From assembly GCF_030499535.1 (NCBI RefSeq), contig NZ_JASTLB010000001.1:2542001-2606000 (forward strand): a stretch of 64,000 bases of DNA, read 5' to 3'. The stretch is from Streptomyces sp. TG1A-8 (GTDB lineage Bacteria > Actinomycetota > Actinomycetes > Streptomycetales > Streptomycetaceae). Below are positions 16,563 through 25,252 of this stretch, in pieces; positions within the stretch are counted from its first letter, which is position 1; every line of letters starts with the position of its first letter. The notes beneath the pieces are model-generated. The model made no database searches. It saw only the letters and a program-made list of their open reading frames with translations, and had not been told where the DNA came from. A program made the position numbers and the translations under genes.

Positions 16563-17450
16563 ATGGAAGGACAGGAGCCCGCGCGGCGTCCTCCGTACGT
16601 ACCGCCCCCGTACCCGGCCCCGCCGGCCCGGTCCGCCGAGGTGCGGCGGCGGTTCGCCGAGGAGGCGCGGTCCGAGCGGCCCGACCTGTCGGCGCTGTGC
16701 CTGCTGATCGGCGCCGAGGCGGACGGCACGCTCGACGAGGCCGGGATCGACGCGGCCCAGCTGGAGCTGGACCGGCTGGCCGGTGAGCTGCCGTACCGGC
16801 CGGGCGGGCCGCTCGCCTGGGCGCGGGCGCTGTCCCGGCTGCTGGGCGGGCGCTACGGGTTCTCCGGGGCGGCCGGGGACTACGAGCGGCTGCAGTCCTC
16901 GCTGCTGCACGAGGTGCTGCGGCGGCGGCGCGGGCTGCCGATCCTGCTGTCGGTGGTGTGGCTGGAGGTCGCCCGGCGGGCGGGGGCGCCGGTGTACGGG
17001 GTGGCGCTGCCGGGGCACTTCGTGGTGGGGTTCGGGCCGGCCGGGGAGCAGGTGCTGGCCGACCCGTTCGACGGCGGGCGGGTGCTGACGGGCACCGACG
17101 CCGAGACGCTCGTGGTGGGGGCGACCGGGGCGCCGCTGGAGCCCTCGATGCTGGTCCCGGCGGAGCCCCTGCAGGTGGTCCAGCGGATCCTGAACAACGT
17201 GCGGGCGTGGGCCGCGGCCCGGCCCGAGCGGTCGGACGTCGGCCTGTGGGCCGTGGAGCTGGCCCTCCTGCTGCCCTCGCACCCGGCCCGGCTGCGTTAC
17301 GAGCGGGCCCAGCTGCTGGTGCAGCGCGGTGAGTTCGTGGCGGGGGCCGAGGAACTGGACGCCTACGCCCACCTGGTGGAGGTCGTCGACGAGGCGGCCG
17401 CCCGGCAGGCGCGGCAACAGGCGAACACGGCGCGGGCGATGCTCAACTGA
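16563..17450 (+). CDS. SirB1/transglutaminase-like family protein
   Basis: 295 residues, ATG 8 nt after the acetyltransferase stop. A proline-rich N-terminus (P-P-Y-V-P-P-P-Y-P-A-P-P) is followed by the SirB1 core: L-L-H-E-V-L-R-R-R-R-G-L-P-I-L-L-S-V-V-W-L-E and G-V-A-L-P-G-H-F-V-V-G (His of the transglutaminase-like fold), then D-P-F-D-G-G-R. The usual catalytic Cys of transglutaminases is not evident. The C-terminal part is TPR-like helices. Biochemical function unknown. Confidence 0.85.
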   Translation: MEGQEPARRPPYVPPPYPAPPARSAEVRRRFAEEARSERPDLSALCLLIGAEADGTLDEAGIDAAQLELDRLAGELPYRPGGPLAWARALSRLLGGRYGFSGAAGDYERLQSSLLHEVLRRRRGLPILLSVVWLEVARRAGAPVYGVALPGHFVVGFGPAGEQVLADPFDGGRVLTGTDAETLVVGATGAPLEPSMLVPAEPLQVVQRILNNVRAWAAARPERSDVGLWAVELALLLPSHPARLRYERAQLLVQRGEFVAGAEELDAYAHLVEVVDEAAARQARQQANTARAMLN

Positions 17451-17489
17451 GGTCCCGCTCCGCCCCCGGGCCGGGCACGCCGGACGGGT

Positions 17490-18104
17490 TCACAGCCAGC
17501 CCTTCTCCCGGGCGGTCCGCACCGCCTCGGCCCGGTTGCGCACGGCGAGCTTCTGGATGGCGGTGGAGAGGTAGTTGCGGACCGTGCCCTGGGACAGGTG
17601 CAGGGCCCGGGCCAGCTCGGCGTTGGTGGAGCCGTCGGCCGCCGCGCGGAGCACCTCGCGTTCGCGGTCGGTGAGGGGGTTGGCACCCTCGGCCAGGGCC
17701 GCCGCGGCCAGGGCGGGGTCGATGACCCGCTGGCCGGCGAGCACCTTGCGGACGGCTTCGGCGAGCTGGGCGGCGGGGGCGTCCTTGACGAGGAAGGCGT
17801 CCGCGCCGGCCTCCATGGCGCTGCGCAGGTAGCCGGGGCGGCCGAAGGTGGTGAGGACGACGAGCTTGACCGCCGGGTGCGCCCGGTGCACCCGGGCCGC
17901 CGCCTCGATGCCGGTGCAGCCGGGCATCTCGATGTCGAGCAGCGCCACGTCCACGCCGTGCTCGCCGACCGCCGCGAGCACCTCGTCCCCGCGCGCGACC
18001 TGGGCGACGACCTCGATGTCGTCCTCCAGGCCGAGCAGCGCGGCCAGCGCCTCGCGGACCATCGACTGGTCCTCGGCCAGCAGGACCTTGATCGTGCTCG
18101 TCAT
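17490..18104 (-). CDS. NarL/DesR-type response regulator
   Basis: 204 residues. Receiver domain with E11-D12, phospho-acceptor Asp57 in L-L-D-I-E-M-P-G, T-T-F then K of V-K-D-A. LuxR-type HTH at about 138-200 (P-L-T-D-R-E-R-E-V-L-R ... G-T-V-R-N-Y-L-S). It overlaps the histidine kinase gene by 4 nt and closes a four-gene unit ATPase-permease-kinase-regulator. By analogy with DesKR and similar systems, it probably controls the adjacent exporter. Confidence 0.93.
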   Translation of the reverse strand: MTSTIKVLLAEDQSMVREALAALLGLEDDIEVVAQVARGDEVLAAVGEHGVDVALLDIEMPGCTGIEAAARVHRAHPAVKLVVLTTFGRPGYLRSAMEAGADAFLVKDAPAAQLAEAVRKVLAGQRVIDPALAAAALAEGANPLTDREREVLRAAADGSTNAELARALHLSQGTVRNYLSTAIQKLAVRNRAEAVRTAREKGWL

Positions 18105-19303
18105 GCCCCGGATCCTATGTCGGCCGCGGGGGCCGCGGGGGACGCGGGGACGCGGGCGACCAGCCGGAACCCGTGCCGGGCCCGGCCCGCCTCCAGGGTG
18201 CCGCCGGCCTGCTCCAGCCGTTCGGCCAGACCGGTCAGGCCGTTGCCCGGGCCGTTGCCCGGGCCGCCGGACCCGTTGTCCTCGACGGCCAGTTCGAGGA
18301 CCGGGCCGTCCAGGGTCTGGCGGTGCAGCAGCCGCACGGCGCACCGGTCGGCGCCGCTGTGCCGGACCACGTTGGTGACCGCCTCGCGCAGCGCCCAGGC
18401 GAGGGCGGACTCGGCCTCCTCCGGGACGGCGCCGAGCTCCGGTTCGGCGGGCACCAGGGCGGTGACGCCGGCGGCGGTCAGGGCGACCTGGACGCCGGCG
18501 AGTTCGGTGGCCAGGCGGGGGCGGCGGTAGCCGGTGACGGCCTCGCGCACGTCGACCAGGGCCTGGCGGCTGACCCGTTCGATGTCGGCGACCTGCTGGG
18601 CCGCCTTGCCGGGGTGGTCCGGCAGCATCCGGCCGGCCAGCTCGCTCTTGAGGGTGATCAGGGACAGCGAGTGGCCGAGCAGGTCGTGCAGGTCGCGGGC
18701 CAGGCGCAGCCGTTCCTCGTTGGCGGCGAGCTGGGCGACGGTGGCCCGGGCCCTGCGCAGCTCGACGGTCGTGCGGACCAGCTGGCCGACGCCGCTCATC
18801 GCGAACCCGATGAGCAGCACCAGCGGGAACAGGTCCCGGGCCTCGCCGATGCCGACGTGCAGCCCGACGAGCAGCATCAGGGCGCCGACCGCCGGGATCG
18901 CCCCGCAGGCGGCCCTCAGCGGCAGCGTGGCCCCGCAGGCGACCGACAGGTAGACGAACAGGCCCAGCCAGGCACTGCCCAGGGTGTAGGCCAGGACGGG
19001 GGCGAGGACGCCGAGGACCGCGCCCAGGGTGAGCACGGCGCGCGGGGAGAACGGCCGGCCGACGGCGCGGAAGACCAGCGCCAGGTAGGCCGCGACGAAG
19101 GCGGTCAGGCCGGCCCAGCCGGCGGCGGTGGCGCCGGCGCCGTGCCCGCCGCCGGCCAGGTCGCCGACCGGCGAGCTGAGGAAGACCAGCCAGACGCCGA
19201 TCCAGAGTGTCTTGACCAGCAGCTCGCGCCGGTTGCGCGGCGGCCGTCCCACGGGCACGTGCCGCGTGCCCCCTGCCGTGCGGTCCTGCGTCATCGCGCT
19301 CAC
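18101..19303 (-). CDS. HisKA_3-type sensor histidine kinase (DesK-like)
   Basis: 400 residues from the GTG at 19303, which overlaps the permease stop (GTGA); an in-frame ATG at 19294 is an alternative. Five to six membrane helices occupy about 30-180. The dimerisation box L-A-R-D-L-H-D-L-L-G-H-S carries His206, and an N box (R-E-A-V-T-N-V-V-R-H-S) and G box (V-E-D-N-G-S-G-G) follow. No extracytoplasmic sensor domain is seen, so it probably senses membrane state or the exporter itself. Confidence 0.93.
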   Translation of the reverse strand: MSAMTQDRTAGGTRHVPVGRPPRNRRELLVKTLWIGVWLVFLSSPVGDLAGGGHGAGATAAGWAGLTAFVAAYLALVFRAVGRPFSPRAVLTLGAVLGVLAPVLAYTLGSAWLGLFVYLSVACGATLPLRAACGAIPAVGALMLLVGLHVGIGEARDLFPLVLLIGFAMSGVGQLVRTTVELRRARATVAQLAANEERLRLARDLHDLLGHSLSLITLKSELAGRMLPDHPGKAAQQVADIERVSRQALVDVREAVTGYRRPRLATELAGVQVALTAAGVTALVPAEPELGAVPEEAESALAWALREAVTNVVRHSGADRCAVRLLHRQTLDGPVLELAVEDNGSGGPGNGPGNGLTGLAERLEQAGGTLEAGRARHGFRLVARVPASPAAPAADIGSGA

Positions 19304-20040
19304 GCCTTCAGCGTGTCCTTCCGGTACAGCCAGGCCGCGCCGCCCGCGAAGAGGACGAAGAAGGCGACGAGGACGGCGACGTCCTGGAGGTGGGGCGCCC
19401 GGCTCTGCTCGATGGCCCGCCCGAGCGCGGCGTACGCGTGCGTGGGCAGCCACCTGGCGATCTCCTGGAGCCAGTGCGGGAAGGTGCTGGTCGGCATCCA
19501 CAGGCCGCCGAGGATCGACAGGCCGAAGTAGGTGATCATGGTGATCGGGCGGACGGCGTCCCCGGAGGCGAGGTAGCCGATGGCGACGCCGAGCGCGGCG
19601 AAGACCAGGCTGCCGGCCCAGATGGCACCGGTCAGCGCCGCCCACTGCCAGGCGTCCAGGCGTACGTGCTTGACGGACGCGGCGACCAGGAAGACCACCA
19701 CGATGGACGGCAGGCTGACGACGGCGGCGCTCGCCGTCTTGGCGAGGACGTAGCCGCGCCCCGGCAGCGCGGTCAGCCGCAGCTGCCGCACCCAGCCGCT
19801 CTCGCGCTCCTTGGCGATCCGCTCGCTGTTGCCCATGAGAACGGCCGTCAGGGCGCCGAAGGAGGCCATGGAGACCATCATGTACGTCGGCAGGCCCAGC
19901 CCGGTGCCGCCGACGGTGGCGTCCGCGCCGCCCTGGCCGGCGACCAGCAGGAAGATGATCGAGGGGTAGAGCACCGAGAAGAACAGGAACTTGCGGTTGC
20001 GCAGGGCGCGGGTCAGTTCGAGCTTGATCAGGCCGGTCAT
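19300..20040 (-). CDS. ABC-2 type transporter permease
   Basis: 246 residues with six hydrophobic segments. The N-terminus M-T-G-L-I-K-L-E-L-T-R-A-L-R-N-R-K and the G-Y-L-A-S-G-D-A-V-R-P region fit the ABC-2 family of drug, lipid or antibiotic exporters. It overlaps the ATPase gene by 4 nt upstream and the kinase gene by 3 nt downstream. Cargo unknown. Confidence 0.9.
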   Translation of the reverse strand: MTGLIKLELTRALRNRKFLFFSVLYPSIIFLLVAGQGGADATVGGTGLGLPTYMMVSMASFGALTAVLMGNSERIAKERESGWVRQLRLTALPGRGYVLAKTASAAVVSLPSIVVVFLVAASVKHVRLDAWQWAALTGAIWAGSLVFAALGVAIGYLASGDAVRPITMITYFGLSILGGLWMPTSTFPHWLQEIARWLPTHAYAALGRAIEQSRAPHLQDVAVLVAFFVLFAGGAAWLYRKDTLKA

Positions 20041-20975
20041 GACTGCTTGGCCTCCTCGGCCTCCGTGATGGCGACGAAGGCCTGCTCCAGTCCGAGCCCG
20101 GCGACTTCGAGGTTGCGGGGGTAGACGCCGAGGCCGTACAGGGCGTGGACGGTCGCGTCGGCGTCGGAGGACTGGATGCGCACGGTGTGGCCCGAGACGT
20201 CGACCGACGTGAGGAAGGGCAGGGTGCGCAGGGCGGCCTCGTCGATCCCGCCCTCCAGGTCGAAGGAGACGCGGCGGGCGCCGGCCCTGGCCTTGATCTC
20301 GGCGGCGGTGCCGTCGGCCAGCAGCCGGCCCCGGTGCAGCACCAGCACCCGGTCGGCGATGGCGTCGGCCTCTTCGAGGTAGTGGGTGGCGAACAGCACC
20401 GTGCGGCCCTGGTCGGCCTGTTCGCGCATGGTGGCCCAGAACGCCTGGCGGGCGGAGACGTCCATGCCGGTGGTCGGCTCGTCCAGGACGATCAGGTCGC
20501 TGTCGCCGGCGGTGGCGAGGGCGAAGCGCACGCGCTGGGCCTGGCCGCCGGAGAGCTTGTTGACCTTGCGGCCGGCGATCTGCGCGATGCCCGCGCGGGC
20601 GAGCACGTCGGCGGCCGGGTACGGCCTGGGGTGCAGCGAGCAGGCCAGCTTGACCAGTTCGGCGACGGTGACCTCGTCCATCAGCCCGCCGCTCTGCAGC
20701 ATGGCCCCGACCCGCCCGGCGACGATCGCCTCGCGCGGACCGGTGCCGAACACGCTCACCGTGCCGCTGTCGGGCTGCTTGAGGCCGAGGAGGAGGTCGA
20801 GGGTGGTGGACTTGCCGGCGCCGTTCGGGCCGAGGAGGGCGACGGTCTCCCCCGGGTGCAGCCGGAGCGAGAGCCCGTCGACGGCCCGCACCGTCCCGTA
20901 CGTCTTGGTCACCTGGTCGAACCCGGCCACCGGGGTGGCGGTGGCCGGTGCCGCTGTCGTTGTCATGGCGTCCAT
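20037..20975 (-). CDS. ABC transporter ATP-binding protein (DrrA-like)
   Basis: 312 residues (ATG at 20975; a second ATG lies three codons in). Walker A G-P-N-G-A-G-K-S-T, signature L-S-G-G-Q-A-Q-R, Walker B L-I-V-L-D-E-P, then T-H-Y-L-E-E-A-D with the switch His, and a C-terminal regulatory domain. Single-nucleotide-domain exporter type that dimerises and pairs with the downstream ABC-2 permease. First gene of the exporter/two-component operon. Confidence 0.92.
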   Translation of the reverse strand: MDAMTTTAAPATATPVAGFDQVTKTYGTVRAVDGLSLRLHPGETVALLGPNGAGKSTTLDLLLGLKQPDSGTVSVFGTGPREAIVAGRVGAMLQSGGLMDEVTVAELVKLACSLHPRPYPAADVLARAGIAQIAGRKVNKLSGGQAQRVRFALATAGDSDLIVLDEPTTGMDVSARQAFWATMREQADQGRTVLFATHYLEEADAIADRVLVLHRGRLLADGTAAEIKARAGARRVSFDLEGGIDEAALRTLPFLTSVDVSGHTVRIQSSDADATVHALYGLGVYPRNLEVAGLGLEQAFVAITEAEEAKQS

Positions 20976-21109
20976 GCTGGCCCCCGGGGCCGGGTGCCGG
21001 GCAGTGTCGGCGGTCCCGGGTGCCGGGTGACGGATGTCATGCGGACCGGGTGACGGACCCGGCGGGGGCGCCCGGCGGACGCCCCCGTACGGCCGGACCG
21101 GTGGGACCC

Positions 21110-21170
21110 GGGCCTTCCGTCCGGATCCTGCCGGGCCCCGCGGGCCCGGCCCGGTCCGGACGGAAGGCCC
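21110..21170. repeat. 61-bp dispersed palindromic repeat, copy A (terminator-like)
   Basis: A 16-bp perfect stem (GGGCCTTCCGTCCGGA and complement) closes a 61-bp element whose right end abuts the stop codon of the gene at 21170. A second copy at 40664-40724 matches at 51 of 61 positions with no gaps. Probably ends transcription of the VanW-like gene. Confidence 0.7.
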
Positions 21171-23371
21171 TAGCTCGGGTCCGTCTCGATGACCGCGACC
21201 CGGTCGGTCCTGCTCACCAGTGCCTGGCGCAGGGCGCCGTAGACGTCCTCGGGGGTCACGGCCGTCTTCTGGCCGTTGGCCCGGGTGATGAGCACGCCGT
21301 CGAACGCCTGGCCGTAGAGCGCCTTCAGGGCGGTCAGGTCCGGCCTGTCGACCAGCTTGCCGCCGACCGGCACCACCCTCAGGAACTTCCACAGCGACTT
21401 CTGCGGGCTCATCGGGACCGAGTGCGCGGCGTCGGTCTGCACCGTCACGTTGGCGGACATCGCCGGCTCGGCGAACGCCTTCATCTCGCGGTCGACCTCG
21501 GCGTCGGACACCGTCGGCCGCCTGGTGGTCGTCGGCACGGTGACCGGGACCGCCGTGTCCGTCTCCACCAGCATGCGGTAGGCCCGTGCCACCGTCCGGG
21601 CCGAGCGGGCCACGTCGACGCCCCTGCCCGTCCTGCCGTGGACGGCGACGGCCCTGCCGGGCTCGAACGTGATGCCGCCCTCGGTGACCGCACCGGAGCC
21701 GCCGCCCGCCTGCTGGAGGGCGGCCTGGAGCTTCTCCTCGTCCACCGGCATGACCGGCTCGACCGCCCGCTTGCGTCCGAAGAGGGAACCGATGACGGAG
21801 ACCGGGTTGTAGTCGCTCTTCGCGGCCTCGGCCACGGTCGCCTGGAAGTCGAACTGCAGACCCGCGTTGTCGGGGGCGAGGGAGACCGTCCGGCCGCCCA
21901 CGGACAGCTTCAGCGGCTTGTCGACCCGGCTGCCGAAGGCGTCGTCGAGCTTCTCGACGGCGTCGTCGCGGGTGCTGCCGCCGATGTCCAGGCCCAGCAC
22001 GGTGGTGCCCTTGGGCACGTCGGTGCGGTTCATCAGCAGGCCGGCGCCGTAGGCACCGCCCGCGACGACCACCACGCCGACGCACAGCAGCACCAGCTTG
22101 CTGCGGCCCTTCTTCTTCGGCTTGGCCGCGCCCTTGGGCGGGGCGGCCGGCCCGGCCGGGCCGGCGGAGCCGAAGGGGGTACCGCCGGCGGGGACGACCG
22201 GGATGCCGCTGGTGACGGTGTGTCCGGAGACGTTGTCCGGGGAGCGGTAGCCGGGCGTGCCCGGTTCGGGGGCCTGCTTCTGCGGGGTGAGGACCGCGGT
22301 GTCGTCGCTGAGTCCGCCGCCGGGCACGGTGAGCGCACCGCCGGGGCCCACCTGGTCGGCCGGGCCGCCGTAACCACCGGGGCCGGCGGGGCCAGTGGGG
22401 CCGGTGAGGTCACCGAAGGGCTCGCCGCGTTCCGGGCCGGGGCCGCCCTGCCCGCCCGTCCGGGCGGCCGGCGGGGCGAGGGGGCCGTCGCCGGTGACCG
22501 GACCGCCGGTCGGGCCCGTGGGACCCTGCGGACCGCGGCCGCCGGGGGAGCCCGGACCGCTGAAGCCGCCGGGGCCGCCGGCACCGGCGCCCGCGCCCGC
22601 GCCGCCGCCGAAGTCGTCCTGGCCGCCGCCGTCGGAGAAGTACGGCAGGCCGTCGCGGCCCGGTTCGCCGCCGCCGGCCGCGCCGGGACGGGAGCCGCCG
22701 CCCAGCGGGCCCGCGGCCAGCGCCTCGGTCACGTCGAAGGAGCCGGTGCCGCCGCCGTGCCCCGGGGCCACCGGGCCGCCGGTGGCCCCGGACAGGCCGG
22801 AGCCGTTCGTGGAGCCGGGGCGGGAGCCCGGCGCGCCCATGGAGCCGACCACGCCGCCGGGGCGGTTGCCGGACGCGCCCGGAGCAGCCGGCCGGGCGGC
22901 GACCGCCCCGGTGCCGGCGGAACCCGCGGACATCCCTGCCCCGTTCGTGCCGCCGCCCGCCTGACCGCTCTTGGCCGGGCCGGACCTGCGGGGTGCGAAC
23001 CAGTCGCTGGCCTTCTCCTCGGCCTGCGGGACGGACTCGGCGGACGGTTCGGCGGAGCCGGTGCCGGCGGGGGTCCCCGCGGCGGGGGCGGGCGGCGCCC
23101 CGGCGCCCGCGTCGTCCGCGGCGCCCTCGCCGGTCGCGACGGGTTTGCGCACGACGACCGGCGGGATGGGCCGCGATCCGGGGATGTTGATCCGGATCCG
23201 GGTCGTCAGCGTGGTCTCGGTCTTGCGTTCCTCGGGCCGGCCGGACGGACGGCCCGCGTCCGCACCGGCGCCGGGAGCCACGGGGGTCCCGTACGGCGGC
23301 GTCCCCGAGGGGTAGGCGGCTCCGCCGCGCCCGTCGGGCCCGGAGGACGGAGTGTCAGTTTCACGACTCAA
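21170..23371 (-). CDS. membrane-anchored VanW/YoaR-like peptidoglycan-binding protein
   Basis: 733 residues from a TTG start at 23371, chosen because GGGAG lies 9 nt upstream. The first 410 residues or so are disordered, Gly/Pro/Ala-rich and presumably cytoplasmic. One membrane helix follows (K-L-V-L-L-C-V-G-V-V-V-V-A-G-G-A-Y-G-A). The extracytoplasmic part holds two repeats of the putative peptidoglycan-binding PG_binding_4 type (T-V-L-G-L-D-I-G-G-S-T-R-D-D-A-V then T-F-E-P-G-R-A-V-A-V). No catalytic motif seen. Likely an envelope protein whose long tail could bind cytoplasmic partners. Homologues occur near mshB in streptomycetes. Confidence 0.8.
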   Translation of the reverse strand: MSRETDTPSSGPDGRGGAAYPSGTPPYGTPVAPGAGADAGRPSGRPEERKTETTLTTRIRINIPGSRPIPPVVVRKPVATGEGAADDAGAGAPPAPAAGTPAGTGSAEPSAESVPQAEEKASDWFAPRRSGPAKSGQAGGGTNGAGMSAGSAGTGAVAARPAAPGASGNRPGGVVGSMGAPGSRPGSTNGSGLSGATGGPVAPGHGGGTGSFDVTEALAAGPLGGGSRPGAAGGGEPGRDGLPYFSDGGGQDDFGGGAGAGAGAGGPGGFSGPGSPGGRGPQGPTGPTGGPVTGDGPLAPPAARTGGQGGPGPERGEPFGDLTGPTGPAGPGGYGGPADQVGPGGALTVPGGGLSDDTAVLTPQKQAPEPGTPGYRSPDNVSGHTVTSGIPVVPAGGTPFGSAGPAGPAAPPKGAAKPKKKGRSKLVLLCVGVVVVAGGAYGAGLLMNRTDVPKGTTVLGLDIGGSTRDDAVEKLDDAFGSRVDKPLKLSVGGRTVSLAPDNAGLQFDFQATVAEAAKSDYNPVSVIGSLFGRKRAVEPVMPVDEEKLQAALQQAGGGSGAVTEGGITFEPGRAVAVHGRTGRGVDVARSARTVARAYRMLVETDTAVPVTVPTTTRRPTVSDAEVDREMKAFAEPAMSANVTVQTDAAHSVPMSPQKSLWKFLRVVPVGGKLVDRPDLTALKALYGQAFDGVLITRANGQKTAVTPEDVYGALRQALVSRTDRVAVIETDPS

Positions 23372-23526
23372 GGCAGGTTCTCCCGGTTGGCTCCGCCGCC
23401 CGTTACGACCTCGGCGGGCAGCTCGGCGGCGCGCACCACCATACTGGCCACTTCTGGCGCGTATCCCACGACCGCCGGGGAAACCCGCACGGGACTCCCC
23501 CGCGTACCGCACGGCGAAGTGGTACG

Positions 23527-23943
23527 TCACTTGCCAAGTCGGGCGGAGCCGCCGCCGGGTTGCCGTCCGGGCCCGAGCGTGGCGCAGATCACAGCCACGG
23601 CCATGCCGCCGAGCAGGAAGAGGTAGGACCCCCAGCCCGCGCCGAACAGGAAGTCCCCCTCGGGCCGGCTGGCGGTCAGCAGGACGACGGCGACGATCCA
23701 GCCGGCCACCGGGGCCGCCGCCCCGCCCCGGCCGCCGAGCGCGTACGCCCCGCCGAGGAACAGCCCGGCCGCGCCCGCGAGGGCGAGCAGCAGCCCGCCC
23801 GGGAACCAGGCGGCCTGCACCAGCGCCCCGGCGAGCGCGGCGGCCGCGCCGAGCACGAACAGCACGGCGTGGGCGGCGATCCGCCCGGCCGGGGGGCGTT
23901 GCAGCGGCCGGGCGAGCGCCGAGCCGCGTCCGGCGCCGCTCAC
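23527..23943 (-). CDS. DUF6113-like small integral membrane protein
   Basis: 138 residues from the GTG at 23943, which overlaps the mshB stop (GTGA). Four hydrophobic helices, among them [17 protein letters not shown] and [14 protein letters not shown], with a basic C-terminus. Conserved downstream of mshB in Streptomyces. Function unknown; coupling suggests expression together with MshB. Confidence 0.78.
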   Translation of the reverse strand: MSGAGRGSALARPLQRPPAGRIAAHAVLFVLGAAAALAGALVQAAWFPGGLLLALAGAAGLFLGGAYALGGRGGAAAPVAGWIVAVVLLTASRPEGDFLFGAGWGSYLFLLGGMAVAVICATLGPGRQPGGGSARLGK

Positions 23944-24800
23944 GCGCCCTCCCCGGTGCCGACGCCGGCGAACAGGTCGCTCTCCCCGGGCTGCGCCTCG
24001 CCGCGCACCAGCTCGTAGTACTCGGTGGTGAACAGCGGCTGGGCGAGGTCGTTGGAGAGGGCGAAGTACGGCTCGGCCACGGCGATCTGGGTGGCGTGGG
24101 CGCGCATCGCGGCGGCCTTGGCGCGGGCGTGCGCACCGCCGTCGACGGCGGTGGTGATCCGCTCGTCCTCGACCACGCCCGGCAGGTCGGCCACGGAGCC
24201 GCTCGCGCCAAAGGGGAGGCCGGCCAGCTCGCCCCGGAGGCGGGCGAAGGCGGACTCGGCGACGGAGCGCGGGATGCGGTTCCAGTAGACCTTGTCGATC
24301 CGGTGTCCCCGTTCGGCCGCGAGACCGACGGCGCGCATGGCGACGCGGTGGGCCTGGATGTGGTCCGGGTGGCCGTAGCCGCCGTTGTCGTCGTAGGTGA
24401 CGAGGACCTGCGGGCGGACCTCCAGGACCACCTCGGCGAGGAGTCCGGCGGCCTCGTCCACGTCGGCCCGCCAGAAGCAGGCGGGATCGTCGTTGTCGGG
24501 GGTGCCCATCATCCCGGAGTCGCCGTAGCGGCCCGCCCCGCCGAGCAGCCGCACGTCCTCGACGCCGAGCTCGCTCAGGGCCGCCGTCAGTTCGCCGCGC
24601 CGGTGCGCGCCCAGCGCGGCTCCCGTCAGGTGCCGCAGCGACGGCGGGATGACCTCGCCGCGCTCGCCGAGGGTGCAGGTGACCAGGGTCACCTGGACAC
24701 CCTCGGCCGCGTACCGGGCCATGGTCGCGCCGTTGTTGATCGACTCGTCGTCCGGGTGCGCGTGCACCAGCAGCAGACGCCGGGCGGGCAGTTCCGTCAT
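23940..24800 (-). CDS. mshB: N-acetyl-1-D-myo-inositol-2-amino-2-deoxy-glucopyranoside deacetylase
   Basis: 286 residues. The LmbE-type zinc motif A-H-P-D-D-E-S lies at 14-20 (H15, D18), and [11 protein letters not shown] brings the third ligand near residue 147. It deacetylates GlcNAc-Ins in mycothiol biosynthesis. Length and motifs match actinobacterial MshB rather than the amidase Mca. It heads a short operon with the membrane protein at 23527. In M. tuberculosis mshB is likewise a few genes from typA-lpqW. Confidence 0.93.
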   Translation of the reverse strand: MTELPARRLLLVHAHPDDESINNGATMARYAAEGVQVTLVTCTLGERGEVIPPSLRHLTGAALGAHRRGELTAALSELGVEDVRLLGGAGRYGDSGMMGTPDNDDPACFWRADVDEAAGLLAEVVLEVRPQVLVTYDDNGGYGHPDHIQAHRVAMRAVGLAAERGHRIDKVYWNRIPRSVAESAFARLRGELAGLPFGASGSVADLPGVVEDERITTAVDGGAHARAKAAAMRAHATQIAVAEPYFALSNDLAQPLFTTEYYELVRGEAQPGESDLFAGVGTGEGA

Positions 24801-24850
24801 GGGACCACCCTACGAGGTCCCGCCCCGCGGGGGTTCCGTGAGAGGAGCCG

Positions 24851-25045
24851 TCAGAACTTGATGCTGCCGATCATGCTGGCGACGTTGGTCGTCAGGTCGC
24901 TGATCGTGGGAGCGACGGTCGAAGAGGCCAGGTAGAAGCCGAGCAGCATGCAGATGACCGCATGACCGCCCTTCAGCCCCGACTTCTTGATCAGCAAGAA
25001 GACGATGATCGCCAGCAGCACCACCGCCGAAATCGAGAGTGCCAC
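24851..25045 (-). CDS. small membrane protein
   Basis: 64 residues from the GTG at 25045, preceded by a near-perfect GGAGGTGA. Two hydrophobic stretches (V-V-L-L-A-I-I-V-F-L-L-I and A-V-I-C-M-L-L-G-F-Y-L-A) are separated by K-K-S-G-L-K-G-G-H. The C-terminus is Ser/Thr-rich. Conserved in streptomycetes as far as I can recall, function unknown. The strong ribosome site argues that it is real. Confidence 0.82.
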   Translation of the reverse strand: MALSISAVVLLAIIVFLLIKKSGLKGGHAVICMLLGFYLASSTVAPTISDLTTNVASMIGSIKF

Positions 25046-25252
25046 GGCGGCTCACCTCCAAGGGATCCCAGGGACGGGGGGGGTTCGGACTTATGGGGAT
25101 TGTTTCTCGGTTCTGGATCGGCGGGGCCGATCCATGCACGCGTGCGCCGGCAGGTTCATACCCACTCAGCGGTAGTGATCATAACTATCCGTACTCGCGC
25201 ATCGCTCGGCGCACAGCCGCACAAGGGGGCGCATGGCCAATATGGTCGGGGT